From Lucifuga dentata (taxonomy: Eukaryota; Chordata; Actinopteri; Ophidiiformes; Bythitidae): a DNA stretch of 64,000 nucleotides. Each line of letters begins with the position of its first letter. Positions within the stretch are counted from its first letter, which is position 1. The notes below the pieces were generated by a model. The model searched no databases and had not been told where the DNA came from. It worked only from the letters and a program-made list of their open reading frames with translations. This document shows, in pieces, positions 61,601 to 64,000 of this stretch. The translations under genes and the position numbers were made by a program. The stretch spans positions 62,001 to 126,000 of the forward strand of contig VXCM01000903.1 in the NCBI GenBank assembly GCA_014773175.1, in the 5' to 3' direction.

Positions 61601-63100
61601 GGAGTAGCGTCTTCCCCTTGCTCTGATCCCCGCCTGGGCTTAGACATGGTGGAAGGAGGTCGTACGGCTCTGGACAACAAGACGTCGCTGCTCAACACCC
61701 CGTCCCCACGCTCCTTCTCAGGGCCACGTAGTCGTGAATTCTCCCCCTACGGCTTTGGAGAAACAATCTGCACCTATGACAAGAGCGCCCTGAAGGAGGC
61801 CGTGTTTGACGACGACGTGGAGCAGTTCCGTGACTGTGAGTTAATGAGATAACTAATTCGCTCAGACTATTAGACTCGTCATATTAGATGTAATACAAAC
61901 TTTATTTTGCAAGTACACATTACCTCACTTTCACGTACTGTACATGAAATTTTTAAATACGAAGTGCACTGTACTTCACATTATTGTGTATTGGAAGCCA
62001 ACCTTGTGGTGACGCAAACTTAAGCAATGCATACATTCGTGTTTTTCCCCCCTTCCTAAAAATTCACCCACATTCAGATTTTACTTGTATGCTGCTCATC
62101 TTTCCACCATTCGACCAGTGAGAGAGTAGTTGTACGTGATGCAAGCAGAAGCAACACAACAATGGAGAAGCTCAAAACCTGTACAACACAACTTCAATTG
62201 AACCGGAGCGAGTGATGTTCCTCTCCTTGGCGCAAATATCATGTGAAAGCACTCTTGCAGTTCAGCTATACATAACCTTTATAAAGCACCCTTCATGAAA
62301 CGACTAAAATGATGCTAATATTATACTAGTAAAACACTCTTACATCCTTTATTGAAAAGTCTTCCCAGTGTGCTACTTAGGTGTACACACTCAAGAAAAG
62401 TCTTGAAGTGGGCAGGTAACCTTTGGTCCACCATGTTGCCCTGTGTGGGAACACAACAGGCTTAGTTAAGTTTATATCTTACAGGATTCTTCAAATATCT
62501 GTGCTTACAATGCAAACTGAGGTTCCATGAAAATTCTGGAAAATTTCCTGGAAAAGGGTCATTTGCGTCCTCTTGTCATGGAAATGCATTCTTGACCTTT
62601 CCCTCATTATTCAACCAGCCCATCCATTGTCCACCATTGCCTCATTGTGTAATGTCACCATGTTGTGTCGTCATGACAACAACAAAGAACAGAAGACATG
62701 TTTTGGCTTTTACAAACGTTAACAGTTACATGTTGAAACGTTAAGCAAGATGCTGCTGCAGTCAAAAATGTGTCGGTGTGTATTGAATTTTGTCTAGTTG
62801 GCTGCTAAATAATTAATCTAAACAAGTTGATGTGTTGATACAAGATTCAGATTCTCCATGTTATGTTTTGTATAAACACACGTTTTAGTCTAAAGCTCAT
62901 TTGTTGTAGGAGACAACCCAGCCTGCGTGCCATGTGTTGTCATCACATCCTTTGCTATGCACTGTCTCCTCTATTGTCCTCTCCTCTCCCCTCTTTCCTC
63001 CTTCCCATCTCCACTTCCATCCCGTCGCTCCCTTTCTCTCCAGGCCGACATCAAGAAAGCGGTGAAAACAAGATGACGGTCCCCAAGGTCTTTGCTCCTG
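17106..63100 (+). CDS. clasp1: clasp1, CLIP-associating protein 1 (partial gene, 36 exons in window)
   Basis: Spliced reading of 36 exons, about 1,285 codons. CLASP proteins bind tubulin through TOG domains, reach growing plus ends through EB proteins (SxIP motifs), and promote rescue and pausing of microtubules at the cell cortex, kinetochores and Golgi. Order seen: rest of TOG1 (exons 1-6), acidic linker, TOG2 (exons 8-15), Ser/Arg/Pro-rich EB-binding region with SRIPRS and SRIPRP (exons 16-25), TOG3 (exons 26-31), Ser/Pro region (32-36). The N-terminal ~65 residues and the C-terminal CLIP-interacting domain are outside the window. CLASP1 rather than CLASP2 is favoured by [21 protein letters not shown] and SRLWGW, which are CLASP1-type. 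All introns are GT-AG and all phases agree. Teleost a/b copy unresolved. Confidence 0.95.
17296..17694 (-). mobile_element. TTAA MITE family, copy 5 (inverted, in clasp1 intron)
   Basis: TTAAAGAACCATACTGGTGA to GGTACGGTCCCTTAA; same subgroup as copy 3, shortened. Lies 110 bp after exon 1. Confidence 0.78.
18097..18200 (+). CDS. clasp1: clasp1 window exon 2 (TOG1)
   Basis: Acceptor cccctcag, donor CCGCAG|gtacca. Phase 1 in, 0 out (104 nt). Encodes [20 protein letters not shown] followed by [14 protein letters not shown], the strongly conserved TOG1 core. Confidence 0.96.
18439..18530 (+). CDS. clasp1: clasp1 window exon 3 (TOG1)
   Basis: Acceptor gttgcag, donor AACGT|gtaagc. Phase 0 in, 2 out (92 nt). 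Encodes [20 protein letters not shown] then [10 protein letters not shown], matching CLASP TOG1 almost residue for residue. Confidence 0.96.
18817..18892 (+). CDS. clasp1: clasp1 window exon 4 (TOG1)
   Basis: Acceptor gtgtttcag, donor AGTCAG|gtacaa. Phase 2 in, 0 out (76 nt). Encodes [20 protein letters not shown] and DPTSQ. Confidence 0.96.
19874..19971 (+). CDS. clasp1: clasp1 window exon 5 (TOG1)
   Basis: Acceptor ttcatcag, donor TCACG|gtatga. Phase 0 in, 2 out (98 nt). Encodes [20 protein letters not shown] followed by [12 protein letters not shown]. Confidence 0.96.
20354..20388. repeat. (CA)n microsatellite
   Basis: About 17 CA units in a clasp1 intron. Confidence 0.95.
20714..20870. 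mobile_element. TTAA MITE family, copy 6 (157-bp near-perfect hairpin)
   Basis: Only the two ends remain, fused as an inverted repeat: TTAAAGGACCATACCGGCGA, GTTTGAGCCTAATATATTCA and their complements, with a short centre. Almost the whole unit is self-complementary. Confidence 0.88.
21375..21445 (+). CDS. clasp1: clasp1 window exon 6 (end of TOG1)
   Basis: Acceptor ttttgcag, donor GCTCAG|gtgagt. Phase 2 in, 1 out (71 nt). Encodes [20 protein letters not shown] then SGS. It closes TOG1; the next constitutive exon is 11 kb away, with two alternative first exons between them. Confidence 0.95.
22490..22713 (-). repeat. Four-copy dispersed family, copy a (reverse)
   Basis: Carries GGCCTTAAAGAGACAGTACC and CATGGAAATC..TATACCCCCTTT, reverse complement of copies b-d. 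Split by a poly-T run. Confidence 0.6.
22720..22985 (+). repeat. LINE-like 3' tail
   Basis: Ends GAATTGCCCCTTAAAGGGAT AAATAAAGTTGTATCGTATTG with a short terminal repeat (GTATC/GTATT), as in truncated L2-type LINEs of fish. Family not assigned. Confidence 0.55.
23833..23848 (+). CDS. clasp1: Candidate alternative first coding exon, gamma-type (MTAGE)
   Basis: ATG ACA GCT GGC GAA G followed by gtaaga. It ends in phase 1, so splicing to exon 7 gives [18 protein letters not shown]. Mammalian CLASP2-gamma starts with a similar short leader (MAMGD before DKSFDDE), so position, length and phase all fit a TOG1-less isoform. Upstream sequence (about 23540-23830) is GA-rich, then CT-rich, as a 5' UTR could be. 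An earlier ATG at 23820 is out of frame and would stop at the exon 7 junction. No promoter element identified. Confidence 0.55.
25859..25898. repeat. Two overlapping perfect palindromes
   Basis: 25859-25886 is a 28-nt perfect palindrome centred on CATG. 25881-25898 (AATCCTCTGCAGAGGATT) is an 18-nt perfect palindrome sharing AATCCT with it. Confidence 0.95.
26183..26415 (+). repeat. Four-copy dispersed family, copy b
   Basis: TTAAATGGGACATTTTATGC at the left, then GAGTGAAAACAGACAGTTTT and TACTGTCTCTTTAAGGCCCT. Unnamed; possibly a DNA transposon derivative. Confidence 0.6.
27800..28017 (+). repeat. Four-copy dispersed family, copy c
   Basis: GAGTGAAAACAGGCAGTTTT, TAACTGTCTTTTTAAGGCGC, ending CATAATATGCCCCCTTTAAG, the complement of the left end of copy d. 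This suggests inverted termini. Confidence 0.6.
28815..28866. repeat. 24-bp hairpin with 4-nt loop
   Basis: AGACATTTAGCATTTCT, loop TTGT, then AGAAATGCTAAATGTCT: 17 perfect pairs, extended outward by seven more positions including G-U pairs. Origin unknown. Confidence 0.85.
28968..29185 (+). repeat. Four-copy dispersed family, copy d
   Basis: AAAAGGGGGCATATTATACA at the left, then GAAACCTTTGCAATGCTTTT and GAGTGAAAACAGATTTG. Confidence 0.6.
30652..30727. repeat. (CT)n(GT)n compound microsatellite
   Basis: About 23 CT units directly joined to about 15 GT units. Confidence 0.95.
31562..31598 (+). CDS. clasp1: Candidate alternative first coding exon, beta-type dicysteine N-terminus
   Basis: ATG to a strong donor GCTC|gtaagg, 37 nt, phase 1 out. 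Encodes [12 protein letters not shown], and splicing to exon 7 gives H-K-N-F-E-D-E. Mammalian CLASP2-beta begins with a very similar basic peptide carrying ICKxIC and then the same acidic segment; that N-terminus was described as a palmitoylation motif. Cysteines here are residues 7 and 11, among Arg/Lys. The product would lack TOG1 and might be membrane-anchored (inference). A (CT)24 tract begins 20 nt after the donor. No TATA box is obvious upstream. Confidence 0.82.
31618..31666. repeat. (CT)24 tract just after the beta-type exon
   Basis: Starts 20 nt after the donor of the 31562 exon. A pyrimidine tract here could bind PTB-type factors (inference). Confidence 0.95.
32272..32332. repeat. 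(TGGA)n microsatellite
   Basis: Imperfect tetranucleotide array 350 bp before exon 7. Confidence 0.9.
32682..32822 (+). CDS. clasp1: clasp1 window exon 7 (acidic/Ser-rich linker; shared acceptor)
   Basis: Acceptor atgttgcag, donor CCCAG|gtgagg. Phase 1 in and out (141 nt). Encodes [20 protein letters not shown], then a Ser/Pro/Ala-rich stretch. This is the join point for full-length, gamma-type and beta-type N-termini. Confidence 0.95.
32962..33035 (+). CDS. clasp1: clasp1 window exon 8 (start of TOG2)
   Basis: Acceptor ttttttcag, donor GTCCAG|gtatgt. Phase 1 in, 0 out (74 nt). Encodes [20 protein letters not shown] then PTVQ. Confidence 0.95.
33318..33410 (+). CDS. clasp1: clasp1 window exon 9 (TOG2)
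   Basis: Acceptor tcttacag, donor GTTGCA|gtaaga. Phase 0 in and out (93 nt). Encodes [20 protein letters not shown], then [11 protein letters not shown], the first HEAT repeat of TOG2. Confidence 0.96.
33735..33880 (+). CDS. clasp1: clasp1 window exon 10 (TOG2)
   Basis: Acceptor tctctag, donor CTGGG|gtaaga. Phase 0 in, 2 out (146 nt). Encodes [20 protein letters not shown] and later [19 protein letters not shown]. Confidence 0.96.
33881..35178 (+). other. clasp1: Intron in TOG2 with a dispersed-repeat fragment
   Basis: 1.3 kb. About 33985-34085 resembles the common fish repeat that reads CCATCCATCCGTTTTCTATG and, downstream, GGGGCTGGAACCTATCCCAG. A single N lies at 33920 in a poly-T run. 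Nothing else recognised. Confidence 0.55.
35179..35314 (+). CDS. clasp1: clasp1 window exon 11 (TOG2)
   Basis: Acceptor tctctattag, donor CTCAGG|gtaaga. Phase 2 in, 0 out (136 nt). Encodes [20 protein letters not shown], then [20 protein letters not shown]. Confidence 0.96.
35315..36146 (+). other. clasp1: Intron without recognised content
   Basis: 832 nt of ordinary intronic sequence with several accidental open frames. No exon, RNA gene or named repeat recognised. The next intron (36218-36547) is equally plain. Intron 36608-37054 holds one N at 36701 after a C run. Confidence 0.6.
36147..36217 (+). CDS. clasp1: clasp1 window exon 12 (TOG2)
   Basis: Acceptor tcttccag, donor AGACG|gtaaga. 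Phase 0 in, 2 out (71 nt). Encodes [20 protein letters not shown] then AVR. Confidence 0.97.
36548..36607 (+). CDS. clasp1: clasp1 window exon 13 (TOG2)
   Basis: Acceptor cttttccag, donor GAAAG|gtaagc. Phase 2 in and out (60 nt). Encodes [20 protein letters not shown] (first Arg from the split codon). Confidence 0.97.
37055..37132 (+). CDS. clasp1: clasp1 window exon 14 (TOG2)
   Basis: Acceptor tatcctag, donor AGAAA|gtaagt. Phase 2 in and out (78 nt). Encodes [20 protein letters not shown] then ARSIAR. Confidence 0.97.
37310..37477 (+). CDS. clasp1: clasp1 window exon 15 (end of TOG2, start of Ser-rich linker)
   Basis: Acceptor catctatag, donor CTTAA|gtaaga. Phase 2 in and out (168 nt). Encodes [20 protein letters not shown], ending in the conserved [19 protein letters not shown]. 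Confidence 0.97.
37862..37887. repeat. (GT)n microsatellite
   Basis: About 13 GT units in a clasp1 intron. Confidence 0.9.
38057..38415 (+). mobile_element. TTAA MITE family, copy 7
   Basis: TTAAAGGACCATACTGGTGG to GTATGGTCCTTTAA, interior forward but shortened (GTCTCCACCAGGAAATGTAG). Confidence 0.78.
38530..38576 (+). CDS. clasp1: clasp1 window exon 16 (linker)
   Basis: Acceptor tctcctcag, donor AAGGA|gtaagt. Phase 2 in, 1 out (47 nt). Encodes [21 protein letters not shown] is invariant in vertebrate CLASPs; the rest diverges between paralogues. Confidence 0.93.
38577..39587 (+). other. clasp1: Intron with Tc1-type relic
   Basis: 1.0 kb. Contains the decayed Tc1-type fragment at 38850-39225. 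About 38740-38825 also shares a short degenerate segment (CCATTT..AAGTTTTGCTCCAGGG..GGTACT) with 41160-41200. Confidence 0.6.
38850..39225 (+). pseudogene. Tc1-type relic (N-terminal transposase region)
   Basis: Contains GAAATTGGTAGTTTTATTTA-type terminal sequence and a decayed helix-turn-helix region (about 39090-39215) parallel to those at 57600 and 63950: ..CTCCTCAGTTGTTGCTTCC.. and CAACAGTGAAAAGACAACTC. Confidence 0.65.
39588..39758 (+). CDS. clasp1: clasp1 window exon 17 (linker)
   Basis: Acceptor ctgttccag, donor CATTAG|gtaatt. Phase 1 in and out (171 nt). Encodes [20 protein letters not shown], then [20 protein letters not shown] and [26 protein letters not shown] is CLASP1-type. Confidence 0.96.
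39759..40696 (+). other. clasp1: Intron before the first microexon
   Basis: 938 nt. Two incidental open frames but no conserved coding content or repeat recognised. Confidence 0.5.
40697..40720 (+). CDS. clasp1: clasp1 window exon 18, 24-nt microexon
   Basis: Acceptor cccaaaag, donor GTGATG|gtaaga, phase 1 in and out, so inclusion is frame-neutral. With the flanking G it encodes DGTPGKSD just before [11 protein letters not shown] similar optional DGT-containing insert is known at this place in mammalian CLASP1 isoforms. An inner gt (40709) would give a 12-nt version, also in frame. The acceptor has a poor pyrimidine tract, typical of regulated microexons. Confidence 0.8.
41215..41351 (+). 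repeat. LINE/SINE-like tail ending in (ATTCT)n
   Basis: GACAGACAATAAACTTATTC followed by about nine ATTCT units, the typical end of a truncated retroelement copy. Confidence 0.55.
41770..42413 (+). mobile_element. TTAA MITE family, copy 8
   Basis: TTAAGGGACCATACTGGTGA to GGTATGGTCCCTTAA. Contains a 67-bp exact repeat around the N at 42303. Without it the copy is about 576 bp, close to copies 1 and 9. Confidence 0.85.
42236..42370. repeat. 67-bp exact duplication around a single N (probable assembly artefact)
   Basis: 42236-42302 and 42304-42370 are identical with one N between. No other family copy has this internal duplication. Confidence 0.85.
43972..44001. repeat. (CT)n tract before exon 19
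   Basis: About 12-14 CT units, 30 nt upstream of the acceptor, forming an extended polypyrimidine tract. Confidence 0.9.
44032..44139 (+). CDS. clasp1: clasp1 window exon 19 (linker)
   Basis: Acceptor gttcttcag, donor CCCAGC|gtatgt. Phase 1 in and out (108 nt). Encodes [20 protein letters not shown], then [22 protein letters not shown]1 marker exon. Confidence 0.96.
44623..44649 (+). CDS. clasp1: clasp1 window exon 20, 27-nt microexon
   Basis: Acceptor atcacccag, donor CCGTG|gtaagg. Phase 1 in and out (27 nt). Encodes RSRSANPIR including the split codon, matching RSRSANP of human CLASP1. Frame-neutral, so it may be optional. Confidence 0.9.
44650..45337 (+). other. clasp1: Short intron
   Basis: 688 nt. 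The only notable item is a tRNA A-box-like word (TAGCTCAGTCGG) near 44930 without a matching B box. Otherwise unremarkable. Confidence 0.45.
45338..45502 (+). CDS. clasp1: clasp1 window exon 21 (first SxIP motif)
   Basis: Acceptor cctgacag, donor TCTCG|gtaaga. Phase 1 in and out (165 nt). Encodes [20 protein letters not shown], later [23 protein letters not shown] within a basic Ser-rich context is an EB1-binding SxIP motif. The Ser-Pro sites nearby are the type regulated by CDK and GSK3 in CLASPs. Confidence 0.95.
45503..47200 (+). other. clasp1: Intron with LINE-like tail
   Basis: 1.7 kb. About 45930-45995 ends in a CTATTCAAATAAATTTGGCT type tail followed by CTTGACTTGAG, typical of a truncated LINE 3' end. 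About 46580-46810 resembles a dispersed fish repeat reading GATTGGTAGGTCTGTCTTTT. The last 54 nt may be exonic (alternative acceptor at 47147). Confidence 0.5.
47147..47200 (+). CDS. clasp1: Optional 54-nt 5' extension of exon 22
   Basis: An upstream acceptor tgtcctgacag would add 54 nt in frame, encoding [18 protein letters not shown] before the conserved segment. The same bases form the polypyrimidine tract of the downstream acceptor. Human CLASPs match the shorter form, so this extension is uncertain. Confidence 0.35.
   Translation, partial: PACVVNLFFLLLFPTAR
47201..47305 (+). CDS. clasp1: clasp1 window exon 22 (second SxIP motif)
   Basis: Acceptor ctaccgcacgctag, donor CTCTGG|gtgagt. 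Phase 1 in and out (105 nt). Encodes [20 protein letters not shown] then [19 protein letters not shown] is the second EB-binding motif; the Ser/Arg-Asp-Thr repeats match the GSK3-regulated stretch of mammalian CLASPs. Confidence 0.95.
47306..50067 (+). other. clasp1: Repeat-rich intron with four single-N joins
   Basis: 2.8 kb. Single N at 47413, 47575, 48308 and 49783, each inside poly-T. About 47740-48290 looks like a dispersed repeat. 49480-49720 is a LINE-like 3' end in reverse orientation. No exon recognised. Confidence 0.5.
49480..49720 (-). repeat. LINE-like 3' end, reverse orientation
   Basis: TTTATTTAAACAGGGACCAT, TGCCAGATTTAGCTAACAGC and ATTTTCATCTGCAGTCCGTG resemble a widespread fish LINE 3' region. 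Confidence 0.55.
50068..50130 (+). CDS. clasp1: clasp1 window exon 23 (probable cassette, RRHSRST)
   Basis: Acceptor cccctgcag, donor AGTCAG|gtgacc (weak donor). Phase 1 in and out (63 nt). Encodes [20 protein letters not shown]. It corresponds to the SRHHSRST-containing module of mammalian CLASP2. Frame-neutral, so inclusion may be regulated. The single N at 50165 lies 35 nt downstream. Confidence 0.8.
50131..51071 (+). other. clasp1: Intron, nothing recognised
   Basis: 941 nt, T-rich with incidental open frames. The poly-pyrimidine stretch at 51000-51071 serves exon 24. Confidence 0.5.
51072..51175 (+). CDS. clasp1: clasp1 window exon 24 (linker)
   Basis: Acceptor ttctgtctag, donor GCTCTG|gtgagt. 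Phase 1 in, 0 out (104 nt). Encodes [20 protein letters not shown] then [15 protein letters not shown]. Confidence 0.95.
51176..51965 (+). other. clasp1: Intron before the second microexon
   Basis: 790 nt. Nothing recognised apart from a strong pyrimidine-rich tract (about 51910-51955) ahead of the microexon. Confidence 0.5.
51966..51989 (+). CDS. clasp1: clasp1 window exon 25, 24-nt microexon (LLGDSRNK)
   Basis: Acceptor accatttcag, donor AATAAG|gtagtt. Phase 0 in and out (24 nt). Encodes LLGDSRNK, matching the optional LLGDIRTK octapeptide of mammalian CLASP2 between ADAL and the basic KKP/RKP segment. Inclusion or skipping keeps the frame. Confidence 0.87.
51990..52588 (+). other. clasp1: Intron, nothing recognised
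   Basis: 599 nt of unremarkable intron preceding TOG3. Confidence 0.5.
52589..52833 (+). CDS. clasp1: clasp1 window exon 26 (start of TOG3)
   Basis: Acceptor ctttcacag, donor CTGAG|gtggga. Phase 0 in, 2 out (245 nt). Encodes [20 protein letters not shown], an acidic/Ser segment, then [20 protein letters not shown] and [20 protein letters not shown], the first HEAT repeat of TOG3. Confidence 0.97.
53013..53076 (+). CDS. clasp1: clasp1 window exon 27 (TOG3)
   Basis: Acceptor catgcag, donor AGCAAG|gtatca. Phase 2 in, 0 out (64 nt). Encodes [20 protein letters not shown] then SK. Human CLASP1 has an extra Arg at the next junction; here only one acceptor AG is present, so the form lacking Arg is expected. 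Confidence 0.96.
53383..53546 (+). CDS. clasp1: clasp1 window exon 28 (TOG3)
   Basis: Acceptor tgttctcag, donor ACAAG|gtacca. Phase 0 in, 2 out (164 nt). Encodes [20 protein letters not shown], then [20 protein letters not shown] and [14 protein letters not shown]. Confidence 0.97.
53742..53820 (+). CDS. clasp1: clasp1 window exon 29 (TOG3)
   Basis: Acceptor cgttgttag, donor CTCAAG|gtactg. Phase 2 in, 0 out (79 nt). Encodes [20 protein letters not shown] then TQTPNLK. Confidence 0.97.
53930..54073 (+). CDS. clasp1: clasp1 window exon 30 (TOG3)
   Basis: Acceptor ctctttag, donor AGGAAG|gtaggc. Phase 0 in and out (144 nt). Encodes [20 protein letters not shown], then [20 protein letters not shown] and PKSSDVRK. 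Confidence 0.97.
56004..56140 (-). repeat. LINE-like 3' end, reverse orientation
   Basis: AAGTCAAGTCAGTTTATTTA, then CCAAAGTGCTGTACAATTAT, a common fish dispersed repeat end. Confidence 0.55.
56975..57830 (+). pseudogene. Tc1-type relic, both ends present
   Basis: Starts TACACTAGCGTTCAAAAGTT and ends with the inverted counterpart GCAAACTTTTGTATGCTATG. The interior retains the decayed first part of a Tc1-type transposase reading frame (about 57540-57710) with stops. The catalytic core is deleted. Confidence 0.75.
57976..58550 (+). mobile_element. TTAA MITE family, copy 9
   Basis: TTAAAGGATCATACCGGCCA to GGTATGGTCCTTTAA, nearly full length. Ends 117 bp before exon 31. Confidence 0.85.
58668..58817 (+). 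CDS. clasp1: clasp1 window exon 31 (end of TOG3)
   Basis: Acceptor attgctgcag, donor AGTGTG|gtaagt. Phase 0 in and out (150 nt). Encodes [20 protein letters not shown], then [20 protein letters not shown] and [10 protein letters not shown]. Confidence 0.97.
58929..59035 (+). CDS. clasp1: clasp1 window exon 32 (Ser/Pro linker)
   Basis: Acceptor cctttcag, donor CCAAG|gtaatc. Phase 0 in, 2 out (107 nt). Encodes [20 protein letters not shown] then [20 protein letters not shown]1-type. Confidence 0.96.
59036..60324 (+). other. clasp1: Intron, mostly unremarkable
   Basis: 1.3 kb, T/C-rich toward the 3' end (pyrimidine tract from about 60150). No repeat or exon recognised. Confidence 0.5.
60325..60450 (+). 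CDS. clasp1: clasp1 window exon 33 (SRLWGW, proline-rich)
   Basis: Acceptor ggcaacag; donor CACCCAG|gt, read from the first of two identical copies. Phase 2 in and out (126 nt). Encodes [20 protein letters not shown], a proline run, then a segment ending RVLRRAYSP. Human CLASP1 has the same SRLWGW start and LRRSYSPS end. The last 64 exon bases are repeated after the N at 60453. Taking both copies as real would add 67 nt and break the frame. Confidence 0.9.
60387..60519. repeat. 66-bp exact duplication around a single N (probable assembly artefact)
   Basis: 60387-60452 and 60454-60519 are identical, separated by one N. Only the second copy carries the full donor gtaatg. The arrangement lies inside a coding exon and is out of frame if kept, whereas one copy gives the expected frame into exon 34. 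Confidence 0.9.
60917..61064 (+). CDS. clasp1: clasp1 window exon 34
   Basis: Acceptor gtgtgatag, donor GACGCG|gtaagt. Phase 2 in, 0 out (148 nt). Encodes [20 protein letters not shown], then [20 protein letters not shown] and [10 protein letters not shown]. Confidence 0.96.
61065..61588 (+). other. clasp1: Intron with poly-A single-N join
   Basis: 524 nt. N at 61328 inside a poly-A run. Otherwise nothing recognised. Confidence 0.5.
61589..61835 (+). CDS. clasp1: clasp1 window exon 35
   Basis: Acceptor gtcctctag, donor TGACT|gtgagt. Phase 0 in, 1 out (247 nt). Encodes a Gly/Ser segment, [20 protein letters not shown], then [20 protein letters not shown]. In human CLASP1 the next residues open the C-terminal CLIP-interacting/TOG4 domain. 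Confidence 0.95.
61836..63043 (+). other. clasp1: Intron, nothing recognised
   Basis: 1.2 kb. No repeat family or RNA recognised. The pyrimidine tract at 62950-63043 precedes the cassette exon. Confidence 0.5.
63044..63100 (+). CDS. clasp1: clasp1 window exon 36, 57-nt cassette
   Basis: Acceptor ctctctccag, donor GCTCCTG|gtaaag. Phase 1 in and out (57 nt, 19 codons). Encodes [18 protein letters not shown]. The canonical human protein passes directly from the FDDD..RD segment to the DHSDLV domain, so this exon should be optional. I do not recall an assigned function. Confidence 0.72.
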
Positions 63101-64000
63101 GTAAAGATGCCTCCCTCACTGACGGTCTTACCGACTAACTTCCTGATTTTTCTCTTCAGTCATCCTAACTGTCTTTGTTTGCATAATTCACTCAGCACGC
63201 TCCGCTTCCATCAACATTTTTTCATTGTTTTCTGGTGTGCTCACTAAATCAAGCCTAACTATCCCGCTTTCTGGCTAACCTGGTGTGTTTTTGTAATGGT
63301 TCTGGCATTTTTTCGTCTTTAACTGGGTGTTTTTGATTGTCAAATTCAGAGATCTAGCTTATGGTATATTATATAATTGCTATTTTTGGCACCTGACCAA
63401 AATTTTGATGGAAATTTCTGTCAAAACTGCACTTTATTTTACAGACATCTTACTACCTGGATGACTGGCATCTAGATGGCTGTAGCTCCAGAACACAACA
63501 CACACATAATCAATCATATTTAATCACAGTATCACAGTTAACCGCAGTAACATCTATTGTTACTCAACACCACGGGCTTAGAGGGCCAGAGTCCATCCTG
63601 TCCAAACATTTTTTAGAGCCAAGCCAAATTCTTATTCCTCCCTTTTCAAAGTTTGAGCTCAAATTTGACTTGACTCCAGCAAGGCCTTTACTGCATACAT
63701 TAGCATGCAAAAGTTTGAAATTATCCAGACATTTTTGTTTTAGATAGAAATTGATAGTTTGGTTCACCAAGGCAGCATTAAATTTATTTAAGTATATAGC
63801 CAAGCATTAATAATTTTGCAAATGGCTATTACTGCTGGAAATGACTGATTTATAATTAATTATTTACATAAAATGTGAATGCTGACTATATGTGACTAAA
63901 TGTGGTGCCGGCTAATAAAAGAAAAGGATAAAAAGGGCAAAAGAACACAGTTAAGTGTCATCTACAACAGTGAAAAGACAACTCCAGGGTGCTGGTTTAA
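63101..64000 (+). other. clasp1: Intron running off the window, with Tc1-type relic
   Basis: 900 nt after the cassette exon. The last ~300 nt are a Tc1-type fragment. The remaining clasp1 exons lie beyond the window. Confidence 0.6.
63695..64000 (+). pseudogene. Tc1-type relic, cut by window end
   Basis: ACATTAGCATGCAAAAGTTT at the start, then the GATAGAAATTGATAGTTTGG segment shared with 38900 and 57770, ending in CAACAGTGAAAAGACAACTC. Confidence 0.65.

Overview
The window is vertebrate nuclear DNA, most likely from a teleost fish. It is intron-rich and full of long (GT)n/(CT)n microsatellites, Tc1/mariner relics and a TTAA-flanked MITE family. It contains one recognisable protein-coding gene: a clasp1 orthologue (CLIP-associating protein 1, a microtubule plus-end rescue factor), on the + strand. 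I read 36 exons from 17106 to 63100. All have GT/AG borders, and the exon phases join without a break, giving about 1,285 codons (human CLASP1 is about 1,538). The 5' coding exon(s), about 65 residues of TOG1, lie before the window. About 250 C-terminal residues (the CLIP-interacting domain) lie after it. CLASP1 rather than CLASP2 is indicated by the [11 protein letters not shown] segment, the [10 protein letters not shown] segment and the SRLWGW exon. Which teleost co-orthologue (clasp1a or clasp1b) cannot be decided here.

Layout. 1-17105: upstream intron, repeats only. 17106-21445: rest of TOG1 (exons 1-6). 21446-32681: an 11 kb intron holding two candidate alternative first exons, a gamma-type start at 23833 and a beta-type start at 31562. 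32682-37477: linker and TOG2 (exons 7-15). 37478-51989: Ser/Arg-rich region with two SxIP EB-binding motifs, three microexons and several optional in-frame modules (exons 16-25). 52589-54073: TOG3 (exons 26-30). 54074-58667: repeat-rich intron. 58668-63100: region after TOG3 (exons 31-36), including a 57-nt cassette exon.

The most interesting reading is that three transcript starts feed one body: full length with TOG1; a gamma-like form starting MTAGE; and a beta-like form starting [12 protein letters not shown], whose two cysteines resemble the palmitoylation-type N-terminus of mammalian CLASP2-beta. Both alternative exons end in phase 1, exactly as needed to join exon 7. They would make TOG1-less proteins, one possibly membrane-anchored. 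Downstream, small phase-compatible cassettes vary the EB-binding and kinase-regulated linker.

The assembly has 16 single-N joins, mostly in homopolymers. At two of them (42303 and 60453) the flanking 66-67 bases are repeated exactly on both sides. The second lies in a coding exon and would break the reading frame if taken literally. The non-coding space holds nine copies of the TTAA MITE family (one a near-perfect 157-bp hairpin), a palindromic Tc1-type MITE, at least five Tc1 relics, LINE-like 3' tails, and a four-copy family with GGGGGCATATTAT-like ends. No tRNA, rRNA, second protein gene or CRISPR array was found.
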